From an uncultured Verrucomicrobiota bacterium (GTDB lineage Bacteria > Verrucomicrobiota > Kiritimatiellia > SS1-B-03-39 > UBA6053): a stretch of DNA of 44,815 bases. The DNA lies in contig CAKZLZ010000120.1 in NCBI GenBank assembly GCA_937127435.1, positions 1 to 44,815 on the forward strand. The letters run 5' to 3'. Below the pieces are notes generated by a model. The model searched no databases and had not been told where the DNA came from. It saw only the letters and a program-made list of their open reading frames with translations. Below are positions 1-10,157 of this stretch, in pieces. Every line of letters begins with the position of its first letter. Within the stretch, counting starts at the first letter, position 1. Made by a program: the position numbers and the translations under genes.

Positions 1-3000
1 AAATCGATTGGTTGATTGACGGAAGTGCACCTGAAATTTTTGATGTGCAATTTGCCTACTGGGATGGGAGCGGTTGGCAGGATACGGGAATGGCTACCCG
101 TGAGGATGGGGGATGGCAAGCGACAGGTATGGACCTTCCTTTAAATACCTGGGTCCGGGCCAGGGGGCTTATTCGCGGGGGGAGGTATGGCGGTTCATCC
201 GGTATTATTCAGAAAATAATTCTATCCGGAGACAAAGCCTTACCTGCTATTGCTATAAGTGTCGGGGACGAACCCTTGGTGACCGGTTCTGCAATTCTGG
301 ATGCAGGAACCCTGCTATGGAATGAAACGTCGGCGCCGATCCCTGTAACCATTCAGAATCTGGGTGCGACTGAGCTGACAAGTTTGCGTTTAGATCTGAG
401 TGGGGAAAATGCGGGTGAGTTTTCTGTTTCCCCGCTGTATGTCACGGAACTCTCCCCCGGGGAAAGTACCACCCTCATGGTGGGTTTTAACCCAGGGGGG
501 GCGGGTCGGCGAAATGCAACATTATCTGTCACGAGCAATGATGCGTCCCGTAACCCTTTCAAAATTTCGTTGACCGGGAAATGCATACATGGAGATTCGA
601 ATTTTACGTCTGATTTCGTAGCTGCCACGGTATCAACCATCGCCCTGCAACCCGACGGCAAAATCTTGATAGGGAGTCAATACGGTATTAGACGTCTGGA
701 CGTGGATGGTACCCTGGATCCTAAATTTATTAAAAGTACCAGTGAAACGATTACATCCATTGTGTTACAAGCGGATGGGAAGATTTTATTAGCTGGTGGC
801 GAAGTGGCAACCTATATTGCGCGGCTGAATGCGGATGGAACCGTGGATGAGGGTTTTAATCCCATTCCAAGCCCTGTTCCCGGCCATACGGTAAACGCGC
901 TCGCCTTGCAATCCGACGGGAAGATCCTGGTCGGTGGGAATTTCAGTGAAATCGGGGGGGCGGACCGAAGTGCAATTGCGCGGCTGAATGCTGATGGGAC
1001 TCTCGACGAAAGTTATGATCCTGATTGCAGCGGAATGATCGATTCTATCCAGGTGCAACCAGATGGGAAAAGTATAGTTTGCGGTTCATTCTCAAGTATT
1101 GGGGGGCAGAGCCGTCTAAGGATTGCACGTTTGAATGTGGACGGGAGCGTCGATGAAAGTTTTGACCCCGCCCGTACGAACAACAATATTCATACCCTCG
1201 CCTTACAACCAGATGGGAAAATACTCGTTGGTGGATATTTCACCAGTATGGGTGGGCAGGTCCGAAACCGAATTGCACGCCTTCATTCAGATGGTTCCTT
1301 AGACCCCGGTTTCGATCCGGATGCCGATAGCTATGTTTATACCCTTGCGTTGCAAGCGGATGGTAAAATTTTGATGGGTGGATTTTTTGAAAAGGTTGGA
1401 GGTAAAACGCGCAATCGGATCGCCAGGCTCAATAACGATGGCAGCCTGGACGAGCGTTTTGATCCCGGAGCCGACTCAACGGTTCAATCGATTACACTAC
1501 AGGTTGACGGCAAAGTTTTGGTGGGCGGTACTTTTGAGAATATTGGAGGAGAGGCCCATTCTGGAGTTGCGAGATTGGAAAACGATCCGGCGATATCGGA
1601 ACTGTCAGTGACTGCGACAACCCAGATTGACTGGGGCTATGGCGGTAGCGCTCCTGAAATCTCAGAGCTGCAGTTTGCCTACTGGGACGGGATTCATTGG
1701 CAGAATGTAGGTAGTGCCCAACGCATATCGACCGGTTGGCGGGCCACCAATCTTGAGTTGCCTTTGAGCACTTGGGTTCGTGCCCGGGGACGTACCAACG
1801 GTGGGCTAAACAACGGTTCTTCTGGGATCATTCAGGATATACATTTTTACGGAGGAGGCCCGCAACCCTCTATCGCCTTGAGCGTTGGAGGGGAGGGGCT
1901 TCCCATAAATGCTTCTCCTTTGGTTTTTGACGCACAGCAATGGGGCACAATCTCTTCTCCAATTGCCTTAACCATCACGAATCAGGGAGCCGCTGACGTC
2001 AATAATTTGTCACTGGAAACGGCGGGTGTTCATGCGCATGACTTTTCTTTTACTCCTTTGTCGAAAACTTCATTGTCTCCGGGTGAAAGTGTTACATTTG
2101 AGGTGTTCTTTTCTCCTTTGGGCAGTGGTGCCAGGGTGGGTGAAATCCTGATAAGGAGTAATAATGCAGTTCAATCGCCATTCCCTGTTAATTTAACGGG
2201 TATCGGTTTGCATGGCGATGAAAGCTTTAATACGGCCGAAGCGAATTCGGTATCATCGCTGGCTGTTCAACCTGATGGTAAGATTTTGGTTGGAGGCAAT
2301 CTTGGTTATTTGGGCGCTGGGAATAATCTGGGTTTTGTGCGGCTGCATGCGGATGGGACACGAGACGAAGACTTTAATCCCCTTGCAGGCCATCAAGTTT
2401 TTTCAATCGCAATACAGGCAGACGATCAAATCCTGATCGGAGGCGCATTCGATAAAGTTGGAGATGAATGGCGGGGTCGAATTGCCCGCATTAATTTGAA
2501 CGGAACATTGGACGACAGCTTTGATCCGTATGCAAATGATTGGGTGTATTCTATAGTATTAGACTCCGAGGGTAAAATATTGGTGGGTGGGGAATTTACA
2601 AGTATCGGCGGACAAACGCGTAATCGAATCGCACGTTTAAATGCGAATGGTTCATTGGACACAAATTTTGATCCTAATGTAAATAATTATGTTCATTCGA
2701 TCGCAGAACAGTCAGATGGTAAAATTATCATAGGGGGTTATTTCACCCAAGTTGGAGGACAAACCCGAAATCGTATCGCCCGTTTGCACGCGGATGGGTC
2801 GCTGGATGAAACCTTTAATCTGGATGTGAACGAAAGAGTGCGTTCTATTGTGCTGCAGGATGATGGTAAAATTCTCCTCGGAGGAGAGTTTACCTATATT
2901 GATGGGCAAAAACGAAGCAGGGTTGCACGTTTACATGCGGACGGGACGCTTGATGAAAGTTTTAAACCGGATGTGGACGATGATGTTGAATCCATTACCA

Positions 3001-6000
3001 TACAATCTGATGGCAAAATCCTTATCGGGGGATGGTTTCATAGTATCAACGGCCAAACCCGCAATCATTTAGCCCGTTTAAATCATGATGGATCGCTGGA
3101 CTCAACGCTGAATCCTGATGCTGATGACCGTGTATATTCTTTGGCATTACAAGCGGACGGAAAAATTTTGGTCGGCGGGGAATTTAGAAACCTGGGGGGG
3201 CTGTCACGAGGAAAGATCACAAGGCTACAGAATGATCCGGCACTATCGGAAATAACGGTGACTGGGGACTCACAAATCGATTGGCAACTTGGTGGGAGTG
3301 TTCCTAAGGTGTCACAAGTGCAATTTGCATACTGGAAAGGTTCCCGATGGCGGGACGTGGGCACTGCTTTCCAGGTGGATGGGGGATGGAGGGCTACCGG
3401 ACTCAGCCTGCCCGCCGGGAAAGAACTTCGGGCTCGGGGAAGAACGGATGGAGGTCAATATAGTGGTTCTTCCGGGATTATTCAGCAACTATTCCTCGAA
3501 AGCGGTGCGGCAGTGCCTGCTATCGCGCTAAGTATAGAAGGTGAGGACATGCAGATCGGTTCGGCCTTGCTTGATTTTGATAGTCAGCAATGGGGTTCAG
3601 TGTCCACTCCCCAAATAGTGACGATTTCGAATCAAGGAGAGGCGCCGCTTGATAATATTGTATTGGAGGTAGAAGGTGTTCATTCAGATGATTTTACGAT
3701 TGTACCACAATCTGTTACCTCATTGCTCCCAGGTGAAAGTACCACCTTTTTGGTAATGTTTAGTCCAATGGGTATTGGTGACCGTCAAGCGATTCTTAAT
3801 ATAAATAGTAATGACGTGCGGAAAACACCTTTTCCTGTTGCCTTAAAAGGGGAAGGATTTCACGGGGACGAAACGTTTAATCCAGCTCCCGGTTCTCTGG
3901 TTGAATCGATTGCCATACAATCAGACGGTAAAATTTTGATCGGGGGGTATTTCACGAGCATCGGAGGGCAGCCTCGAAACAGAATTGCACGTTTAAACAT
4001 TGATGGCACTTTAGATGAAAGTTTTAACCCCGATGTCGACCATGCGGTCCATGCCATAGTGGTACAACCTGATGGCGAAATTTTGATCGGGGGAGAATTC
4101 AGTTCTGTGGGCGGACAAGCCCGAAACTGGATCGCACGACTTCATCTGGACGGCACGCTGGATGAGAGCTTCAGCCCTAATCCGAGTCAACGCATCTATA
4201 CCCTGGCGTTGCAGCCTGATGGTAAAATTTTGATGGGGGGCTTCTTTACTTCAGTCGGGGAATTTACACGCAACAATATTGCACGGTTGAATTCGGATGG
4301 AACGGTGGACGGTTCTTTTAATCCTGACGCTGATGAATGGGTCTACACGATTGCAATGCAACCGGATGGTAAGATTCTGGTCGGAGGAAATTTTACCATC
4401 ATCGGTGGACAGGCCCGCAACCGTATTGCGCGCCTACATTCTGACGGAACTCTGGATGTAAATTTTATGGATGAAGATGGGACGCTGGATGAAAGTTCGA
4501 ATCCGGGAGTAAATAACATCGTCAGATCCATCTTCGTACAACCGGATGGAAAAATTTTAGTTGGAGGATATTTTTCCCGGGTTTTGGCGGTTACACGTAA
4601 TAATCTTGCGAGACTGAATGCAGACGGAACTGTGGATTTAAATTTCAATCCCAATGTCAATAATCAGGTGGAATCCATATTAGGACAAGTGGATGGCCGG
4701 ATCTTAATTGGCGGCTTTTTTACAGAAGTTGGAGGTACGGAACGGAACCGCTTTGCCCGTTTGCATGTAGATGGCACGTTGGATGAAAGTATAAATCCCG
4801 ATGCCGACAGTTTGATTTTTGCACTGGCGATGCAATCGGACGGTGAAATTATAGTCGGAGGCTTGTTTACTCAGATAGGGGGATATGCACATTCCTACTT
4901 GGCACGTTTGCCTAATCATCCGGCAACTTCTGAATTAACGGTGACGGGAACTTCCCAAATCGATTGGCAAAGAGCAGGGAGTGCGCCTGAAGTTGAACAG
5001 GTACATTTTGATTTCTGGAACGGCAGCGAATGGGAGGATGCCGGTCCCGTTCAGCGGGTATCGGGTGGTTGGCGCAGCAACGGACTCAGCTTGCCTGTAA
5101 GCACCTGGGTTCGTGCTCAAGGACTTTCAACAGGTGGCCAGCATAACAGTTCTTCAAGTATCATTCAGGAAACCGCGAGATATGGAGGAGGCTCGTTCCC
5201 TGTAATGGCTTTAAGTACAGATGGTACGCCCTTACAGTTCAATTCTGCAACCCTGGATTTCGGTGCTTTGGAATGGAAAGGGGTATCTGATCCATTCCAG
5301 GTGATGATTACAAATCAGGGAAATGCGGAATTAAAAAATTTGTCCCTTGAGCTGAGGGGTGCCGATGTGAATGATTTCATGGTTTCGCCACTACCTGAAA
5401 CATCGCTCGCCCCTGGTGCAAGTACAAGTATTTCGGTATGGTTCAGTCCGCAGGGCGGTGACATTCGTGAAGCGATTCTTTCGGTGCGAAGTGACGATAT
5501 TGAACATACCCCATTTGAGATTGTGTTAAAAGGTGTCGGTATACAAACAGATGATACTTTTAATCCGGATAGCAATGGAACGGTCAATGCTCTCGCGTTG
5601 CAAGCGGATGAAAAAGTACTGGTCGGTGGAACATTCACTAAAATGAATGAGCAAACACGAAGCTATATTGCACGACTGAATATAGATGGAACCCCTGATG
5701 TGAATTTCAAACCTGACATCAACAGTTCTGTCAACGCAATTGCGGTACAGTCTGATGGGAAAATCCTTATTGGGGGTGGTTTTACGAGTATTGAAGGACA
5801 GTTATGTCATCGGATAGCCCGCCTGAATGCAGATGGAACTCTAGATGAAACTTTTAATCCCATTGCGAACCATGATGTCTATACACTCGCATTACAGCTG
5901 GATGGGAAAATACTTCTTGGGGGGGATTTTACCACGATTGGTGGGCAGGCGCGTAGCAGGATTGCGAGATTGAATCCGGACGGGACGCTGGATGAGAGTT

Positions 6001-7997
6001 TTGATCCGGAAACCAACAGTACGGTCTATGCGATCTCAGTGCAGCCGAATGGAAAAATTCTTGCAGGGGGGGGCTTTACTGAAATCGTCGGTCAAACCCG
6101 TAATCGTATTGCACGGTTAAACGCAGATGGAACACTGGATGAGAGTTTTAACCCGGATGCCAGTTGGACTATTTATTCAATCATGACGCTGCCAGATGAT
6201 AGAATCCTCGTCAGTGGTGGTTTTACTTTTATTGGCGGGCAAGCGCGAAACCGGGTTGCCCGCTTGGACACGGATGGCAGCTTGGACGAATCCTTCAGCT
6301 TTCATCCGAATATAGGCAGCTCTGTTTACACCCTTGCTTTACAAGCTGATGGCAGGCTCCTCGTTGGAGGCACTTTTACACACATTGAGGGGCGGCCGCG
6401 GAACCGGATTGCACGGCTGAATGTGAACGGGGATTTAGACGAGAGTTTTGATCCGGGTTCCCGTGGTCCCGTCAATGCCATTCTCATCGACACGAATGGG
6501 GATCTTGTAGTTGGAGGAGATTTCCAGTATATTGGTGGACAACCCCGCAACCGAATTGCACGCTTACAGAACGATCCCGCGAGTTCTGAACTTACTGTTG
6601 TCGGGAATTCACAAATCAACTGGATGCGTGGCGGGAGTGCACCGGAAATCCAACAAGTGCAGCTTTCATATTGGGATGGTATGGCATGGAGTCATGCCGG
6701 GAATGTACAACGGGTGCACGGTGGCTGGCAAGCCTCCGGACTTGATTTGCCTGCTGACAGCTGGGTTCGGGCCCAAGGACGCACAAGTGGCGGTCACTAC
6801 AATGGTTCTTCGGGGATTATTCAGGAGTACAGCTCGTACTCAGGGAGCGTTCCTTTTATTGAACTTGTTGCAGATGGGGTGCTGTTAGAGCTGAATACCG
6901 CAGCATTGAGCTTTGCTCCGCAGGAGGTACAACAACTTTCTCCTCCAATCGTTGTGACCATCACCAATCAGGGGAATCGTGTTCTAAACAGTATCTCCTT
7001 AGATTTAGAGGGTGTTCATGAGGGTGACTTTTTCTTCACATCTCCGTCTCATACATCTTTGTCCCCCGGGGATAGCACAACATTCACAATTCAATTTCGC
7101 CCGCGAAGCATCGGGGAACGTTTGGCTAGATTAATCGTCACAAGCAATGATGAGAGACATAATCCGCTTCCAATTGCTTTGACGGGTAATGGGCTGCCCA
7201 TCGAAATCTCCAGTCACCTCAGCGATTCTGATCTGGTTTTTTCCTTGGGGGGTGATGCGGATTGGCACCTGCAAAGTGAAGTGACCCGTCAAGGGCGAAC
7301 ATTCACCGCGCGCAGTGGCAATACGGATCATAACAGCAGCAGTTGGATCGAATCCACTGTAACGGGGCCAGGTACCTTGTCTTATTGGAGGCGTATATCC
7401 TCCGAAACTTATGCTGATAACTTTAGTCTTCGCATTGATGGAGCGGCCGTAATTTCAACTTCTGGGGAAGTGGATTGGGTCAAAGAAGTTGTGGGTATCG
7501 GGGAAGGAGTTCATACCCTGCGCTGGGAGTACAGCAAAGACGGGAGCATAAACTCTGGAGACAACGCAGCATTTCTCGATGAAATTGTTTGGGTTCCATC
7601 TATCGGGTATGCATCTTGGGCAACTCTTGATAATTTGCCCGCAGATAAACGATCGCCGAATGACCGAAACGGACCATTAAACCTGCCAAACTTGCTTGCG
7701 TTTGCTGCGGGACTAGATCCTTTAACGGCCACAAAGGATGATTTACCGTTTGTGGATGAATGGGATCTCGAACTCAATATGGCACGTTATGTTTTTCAAC
7801 GAAACCCAAATGTTACCGGGATCCTGATGCTTCCGCGTATCACAACTTCCCTGAACGGTGACTGGGATGAACTTATTATAATCAATGAAAATGAGATACC
7901 ATTGCAGAATGGGAATGAGAGGGTTGAACTTGAAGTTCAATTGCCTGAAAGTTCTACTATTTTCATACAATTAGAGCTGCGCATGGAAGAAGATTAG
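1..7997 (+). CDS. Giant delta-60 repeat / choice-of-anchor D surface protein, 5' partial
   Basis: The reading frame is already open at base 3 (codons for Ile-Asp-Trp), and those residues match the QIDW motif that recurs inside the protein, so the TTG at 12 is not the real start. Five copies of a module recur: a QIDW/FAYWDG segment of about 80 residues, then an Ig-like choice-of-anchor D domain (near nt 240-590, 1860-2215, 3500-3865, 5190-5545, 6850-7195). The first four are each followed by a block of delta-60 repeats (consensus QPDGKILVGGxF..GGQxRNRIARLNxDG). The QIDW motif lies at nt 3, 1626, 3276, 4959 and 6615. After 7200 come a jelly-roll-like domain, an NLLAFAAGLDP segment and a tail ending VFQRNPNVTG..., common in long verrucomicrobial exported proteins. 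It is probably a secreted or surface-bound adhesin or binding scaffold; no catalytic motif was seen. By eye it is more AT-rich than the genes that follow. Confidence 0.9.
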   Translation, partial: IDWLIDGSAPEIFDVQFAYWDGSGWQDTGMATREDGGWQATGMDLPLNTWVRARGLIRGGRYGGSSGIIQKIILSGDKALPAIAISVGDEPLVTGSAILDAGTLLWNETSAPIPVTIQNLGATELTSLRLDLSGENAGEFSVSPLYVTELSPGESTTLMVGFNPGGAGRRNATLSVTSNDASRNPFKISLTGKCIHGDSNFTSDFVAATVSTIALQPDGKILIGSQYGIRRLDVDGTLDPKFIKSTSETITSIVLQADGKILLAGGEVATYIARLNADGTVDEGFNPIPSPVPGHTVNALALQSDGKILVGGNFSEIGGADRSAIARLNADGTLDESYDPDCSGMIDSIQVQPDGKSIVCGSFSSIGGQSRLRIARLNVDGSVDESFDPARTNNNIHTLALQPDGKILVGGYFTSMGGQVRNRIARLHSDGSLDPGFDPDADSYVYTLALQADGKILMGGFFEKVGGKTRNRIARLNNDGSLDERFDPGADSTVQSITLQVDGKVLVGGTFENIGGEAHSGVARLENDPAISELSVTATTQIDWGYGGSAPEISELQFAYWDGIHWQNVGSAQRISTGWRATNLELPLSTWVRARGRTNGGLNNGSSGIIQDIHFYGGGPQPSIALSVGGEGLPINASPLVFDAQQWGTISSPIALTITNQGAADVNNLSLETAGVHAHDFSFTPLSKTSLSPGESVTFEVFFSPLGSGARVGEILIRSNNAVQSPFPVNLTGIGLHGDESFNTAEANSVSSLAVQPDGKILVGGNLGYLGAGNNLGFVRLHADGTRDEDFNPLAGHQVFSIAIQADDQILIGGAFDKVGDEWRGRIARINLNGTLDDSFDPYANDWVYSIVLDSEGKILVGGEFTSIGGQTRNRIARLNANGSLDTNFDPNVNNYVHSIAEQSDGKIIIGGYFTQVGGQTRNRIARLHADGSLDETFNLDVNERVRSIVLQDDGKILLGGEFTYIDGQKRSRVARLHADGTLDESFKPDVDDDVESITIQSDGKILIGGWFHSINGQTRNHLARLNHDGSLDSTLNPDADDRVYSLALQADGKILVGGEFRNLGGLSRGKITRLQNDPALSEITVTGDSQIDWQLGGSVPKVSQVQFAYWKGSRWRDVGTAFQVDGGWRATGLSLPAGKELRARGRTDGGQYSGSSGIIQQLFLESGAAVPAIALSIEGEDMQIGSALLDFDSQQWGSVSTPQIVTISNQGEAPLDNIVLEVEGVHSDDFTIVPQSVTSLLPGESTTFLVMFSPMGIGDRQAILNINSNDVRKTPFPVALKGEGFHGDETFNPAPGSLVESIAIQSDGKILIGGYFTSIGGQPRNRIARLNIDGTLDESFNPDVDHAVHAIVVQPDGEILIGGEFSSVGGQARNWIARLHLDGTLDESFSPNPSQRIYTLALQPDGKILMGGFFTSVGEFTRNNIARLNSDGTVDGSFNPDADEWVYTIAMQPDGKILVGGNFTIIGGQARNRIARLHSDGTLDVNFMDEDGTLDESSNPGVNNIVRSIFVQPDGKILVGGYFSRVLAVTRNNLARLNADGTVDLNFNPNVNNQVESILGQVDGRILIGGFFTEVGGTERNRFARLHVDGTLDESINPDADSLIFALAMQSDGEIIVGGLFTQIGGYAHSYLARLPNHPATSELTVTGTSQIDWQRAGSAPEVEQVHFDFWNGSEWEDAGPVQRVSGGWRSNGLSLPVSTWVRAQGLSTGGQHNSSSSIIQETARYGGGSFPVMALSTDGTPLQFNSATLDFGALEWKGVSDPFQVMITNQGNAELKNLSLELRGADVNDFMVSPLPETSLAPGASTSISVWFSPQGGDIREAILSVRSDDIEHTPFEIVLKGVGIQTDDTFNPDSNGTVNALALQADEKVLVGGTFTKMNEQTRSYIARLNIDGTPDVNFKPDINSSVNAIAVQSDGKILIGGGFTSIEGQLCHRIARLNADGTLDETFNPIANHDVYTLALQLDGKILLGGDFTTIGGQARSRIARLNPDGTLDESFDPETNSTVYAISVQPNGKILAGGGFTEIVGQTRNRIARLNADGTLDESFNPDASWTIYSIMTLPDDRILVSGGFTFIGGQARNRVARLDTDGSLDESFSFHPNIGSSVYTLALQADGRLLVGGTFTHIEGRPRNRIARLNVNGDLDESFDPGSRGPVNAILIDTNGDLVVGGDFQYIGGQPRNRIARLQNDPASSELTVVGNSQINWMRGGSAPEIQQVQLSYWDGMAWSHAGNVQRVHGGWQASGLDLPADSWVRAQGRTSGGHYNGSSGIIQEYSSYSGSVPFIELVADGVLLELNTAALSFAPQEVQQLSPPIVVTITNQGNRVLNSISLDLEGVHEGDFFFTSPSHTSLSPGDSTTFTIQFRPRSIGERLARLIVTSNDERHNPLPIALTGNGLPIEISSHLSDSDLVFSLGGDADWHLQSEVTRQGRTFTARSGNTDHNSSSWIESTVTGPGTLSYWRRISSETYADNFSLRIDGAAVISTSGEVDWVKEVVGIGEGVHTLRWEYSKDGSINSGDNAAFLDEIVWVPSIGYASWATLDNLPADKRSPNDRNGPLNLPNLLAFAAGLDPLTATKDDLPFVDEWDLELNMARYVFQRNPNVTGILMLPRITTSLNGDWDELIIINENEIPLQNGNERVELEVQLPESSTIFIQLELRMEED
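594..6585 (+). repeat. Four blocks of seven delta-60 repeats (28 in total)
   Basis: Counting the unit (S/T)(I/L)xxQxDGKILxGGxF...IARLxxDGxLD gives seven copies in each of four blocks: about nt 594-1590, 2217-3240, 3867-4922 and 5544-6585. The first two units of block 1 are shortened. The seventh unit of every block ends differently, as RLxND/NHPA in place of RLNxDGTLD, and leads into the next QIDW module. Block 3 carries a small local duplication of the DGTLD linker near nt 4455-4500. Super-module spacing is 1623, 1650, 1683 and 1656 bp. The copies have diverged at DNA level, so this is an old duplication kept under selection rather than a recent expansion. Confidence 0.85.
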
Positions 7998-8153
7998 GGG
8001 CAGAAGCGTACACAGAGAATCCTGTAGTCCGTAATGGGCATCTGCACAGCCCACATTCCCTTCCCCTTGCAAACGGGGTAGGCGACACCAAACCCAAGAA
8101 GGGGGTGACAAAATGCGAATCACGGGTCCGTAAAAAGTTTAAACCCTTCTGAC

Positions 8154-9056
8154 TTATAACCAGGGGGAGCTTAAGGCTTCGGCCGGTTCGCGGGCAGGGA
8201 GCAGGATTGGGCGAAGTGGTTTGAGTACCAAATTCCGTTGAAGTTTCGAAATTAAAGGTTCGCGGAGGTCCGGGGGGTTCTGCTCCAGATCCGCTTTAAA
8301 CCTTACGACCTCTTCGTCCAGGTTTCCCTGGTATTGGCTGATTTGTTTCGGCCATATTTCTGCTTCCACCCAGTCATGCAGGGCCTGGTCTTCACGGTTG
8401 GCTTCCAGGAGGATGGCCTGTTTTCCCTCATCCTGTTTCAGTAAACGTTGGAAGGCTCTGATTTTTTCCAGGTATTCCGGATGATCGGATTGAATGCGTT
8501 CGTGGCTGTCCGCGCCGGTGTTCCGTTGCCGGTATGCCAAATTCATGTTCGTTTCGCCGGTCCATTGGCGGAAAAGAAAGAGGGAGCGGTCAAAGTGTTC
8601 GACTCTCAAAAACAAAAAGGGGTTTTCCTGCACAATTTTTTTTACCCCCTCGAAGCTTCCTTCCCGGCTGAGTTGACGGCATTGACGGTTTTTGTTGTCC
8701 GCGGCCCGGGCCCAGTCGATCAGCAGTTGATCAAAATCATCATAGAAAATCCCGTCGTTGGCTTTCCAGCGCAAAAACCAGGTGACATGGGAAATGGATC
8801 GCGCCACCGGATCGCGTAGAAAGGTGTAAAACTTCATGTCCGGATCGACCTGTTGCAAACCGGCGTAGGGTTTGATGGTGTGGCCGATGATGCTGGCAAG
8901 ATTCGGATAGATCCACTTGAGTCTTTTCAGGTTTTCCGGAGTGAGGGCCCGATGTTGAAAGCCGGGGCTGTCAAAATGCCGGTTCCGGTAATGATTCCGG
9001 AGAATAGTATTAAACGATGTGCCGGCGGTTTTATAGGTATGACAAAAAGCGATCAT
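8154..9056 (-). CDS. Sulfotransferase family protein
   Basis: A 300-residue protein of the carbohydrate sulfotransferase (Sulfotransfer_2-like) type, which moves sulfate from PAPS to a sugar hydroxyl. The 5'-phosphosulfate loop is at the N-terminus (CHTYKTAGTSFNTILR, residues about 5-20; the family pattern is H-x-P-K-T-A-G-T-S-F). The 3'-phosphate binding element follows at about residue 80 (FLRDPVARSISH). No signal peptide or membrane segment is visible, so it is probably cytoplasmic. The ATG at 9056 has an AGGA-type ribosome site about 8 bases upstream. It is last of a minus-strand run with rsgA (42-bp gap). The substrate cannot be told; exopolysaccharide or a cell-surface glycan is a guess. 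Confidence 0.8.
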   Translation of the reverse strand: MIAFCHTYKTAGTSFNTILRNHYRNRHFDSPGFQHRALTPENLKRLKWIYPNLASIIGHTIKPYAGLQQVDPDMKFYTFLRDPVARSISHVTWFLRWKANDGIFYDDFDQLLIDWARAADNKNRQCRQLSREGSFEGVKKIVQENPFLFLRVEHFDRSLFLFRQWTGETNMNLAYRQRNTGADSHERIQSDHPEYLEKIRAFQRLLKQDEGKQAILLEANREDQALHDWVEAEIWPKQISQYQGNLDEEVVRFKADLEQNPPDLREPLISKLQRNLVLKPLRPILLPAREPAEALSSPWL

Positions 9057-9098
9057 GAATGTGTCCTAAAGATTTCCCGTGGGTCAGGCAAGGGGCAT

Positions 9099-10139
9099 TT
9101 ACCGCGGCTTTTTGAGGCGGGCCTCTTCCTGGGCGCGACGGATCTTTTTCCCGAAGGCTTTTTCATGCGATCGGCGTTCGTAGAGGGTGGCCCGGTTGTG
9201 GGCCTGTTCACTCATCAGTTTGAGGTAATTCTTGATCCGCCGTGGATCCAGTTCACCGCTTTCCAGCGCATCCCGAATGGCGCAGCCCGGTTCGCTGCTG
9301 TGACTGCAGTCGTTAAATTTACATTCCAGGCTGATGGCTTCGATATCGGCAAAGGTGGCATTGACCCCGGCTTCGCAATCGGCGAGTTGCAACTCGCGCA
9401 TGCCGGGGGTATCCAAAATCAATGCCCCGTTGGGCATGGGAAGGAGGGTGCGCCGGGTGGTGGTGTGGCGGCCTTTGGCGTCATTTTCCCGGATTTCCCA
9501 GGTGTCTTGAATTTCTTCGCCCAGCAAAGTGTTGGTGAGGGTGGATTTTCCGGAACCGGATGATCCCATCAGCACCACGGTGGTGCCGGGGCTGCACCAT
9601 TCATGCAGCCTCCGGGTACTTTCAACCTCGAGACAGTTTACCGCTTCAACTGCCAGATTCGGATCCAATTCCTGTACTTCCCTGACGAAAGCCTGGGGAT
9701 CGTCACAAAGATCGGCCTTGCTGAGCACCACCACCGGTTCGACCCGGGCTTCGTGGGCGAGGCTCAGGTAGCGCTCAATCCGGTTGAGATTAAAATCTTT
9801 GTTTAAGGAGCAGACAATAAAGCAGACATCCACATTGGCCGCGATCAGCTGAGGGGCGACTTTGGTGCCGGCGGCCTTGCGGGTAAATAAACTTTTACGA
9901 TCCAGGAGGCGGCCAATCTTATCGGGTCCCGACAGAATTACCCAGTCTCCCACTGCCATTTTCGGGGAGGAGTAGAGCAGGGGAATGAGCAGACGGTCTT
10001 CGCCGGTATCCACTTCGGCATCGCATCGATGCTGCTCGATTACCCGGGCGGGTTGGAGGGTCTCAGCTTCTTCCCGGGTGAGTTGGGTGGAGAAATAGGG
10101 CTGCCAACCCAACTCGAGAAGAGAATCAAAATCGGTCAA
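9099..10139 (-). CDS. rsgA: Ribosome small subunit-dependent GTPase A (RsgA/YjeQ)
   Basis: Circularly permuted GTPase of 346 residues that acts in late 30S subunit maturation. The N-terminal OB-fold part is followed by motifs in the permuted order typical of the family: G4-like LSKADLCD, then the P-loop GSSGSGKST, then G3 DTPGMREL. The C-terminal zinc element is C-x4-C-x-H-x5-C (CKFNDCSHSSEPGC). The ATP/GTP motifs and zinc ligands are all intact, and the length is normal. The start is a TTG at 10139; an in-frame TAA lies just upstream and no ATG or GTG is available in between, so the TTG is the best choice. It begins 18 bases after the stop of the PDZ gene, which suggests cotranscription. Confidence 0.93.
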   Translation of the reverse strand: MTDFDSLLELGWQPYFSTQLTREEAETLQPARVIEQHRCDAEVDTGEDRLLIPLLYSSPKMAVGDWVILSGPDKIGRLLDRKSLFTRKAAGTKVAPQLIAANVDVCFIVCSLNKDFNLNRIERYLSLAHEARVEPVVVLSKADLCDDPQAFVREVQELDPNLAVEAVNCLEVESTRRLHEWCSPGTTVVLMGSSGSGKSTLTNTLLGEEIQDTWEIRENDAKGRHTTTRRTLLPMPNGALILDTPGMRELQLADCEAGVNATFADIEAISLECKFNDCSHSSEPGCAIRDALESGELDPRRIKNYLKLMSEQAHNRATLYERRSHEKAFGKKIRRAQEEARLKKPR

Positions 10140-10157
10140 GGGCGCAACCGCATGAGT

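Noticed and set aside
594..6585. CRISPR-like or satellite array
   Set aside because: The periodicity is protein repeat coding with diverged DNA and an unbroken frame; no constant repeat/unique spacer pattern exists.
8097..8150. AGAAGGG / CCCTTCT inverted repeat between the delta-60 and sulfotransferase genes as terminator
   Set aside because: The arms are 40 bases apart and no T-run follows, so it cannot be supported as a terminator.
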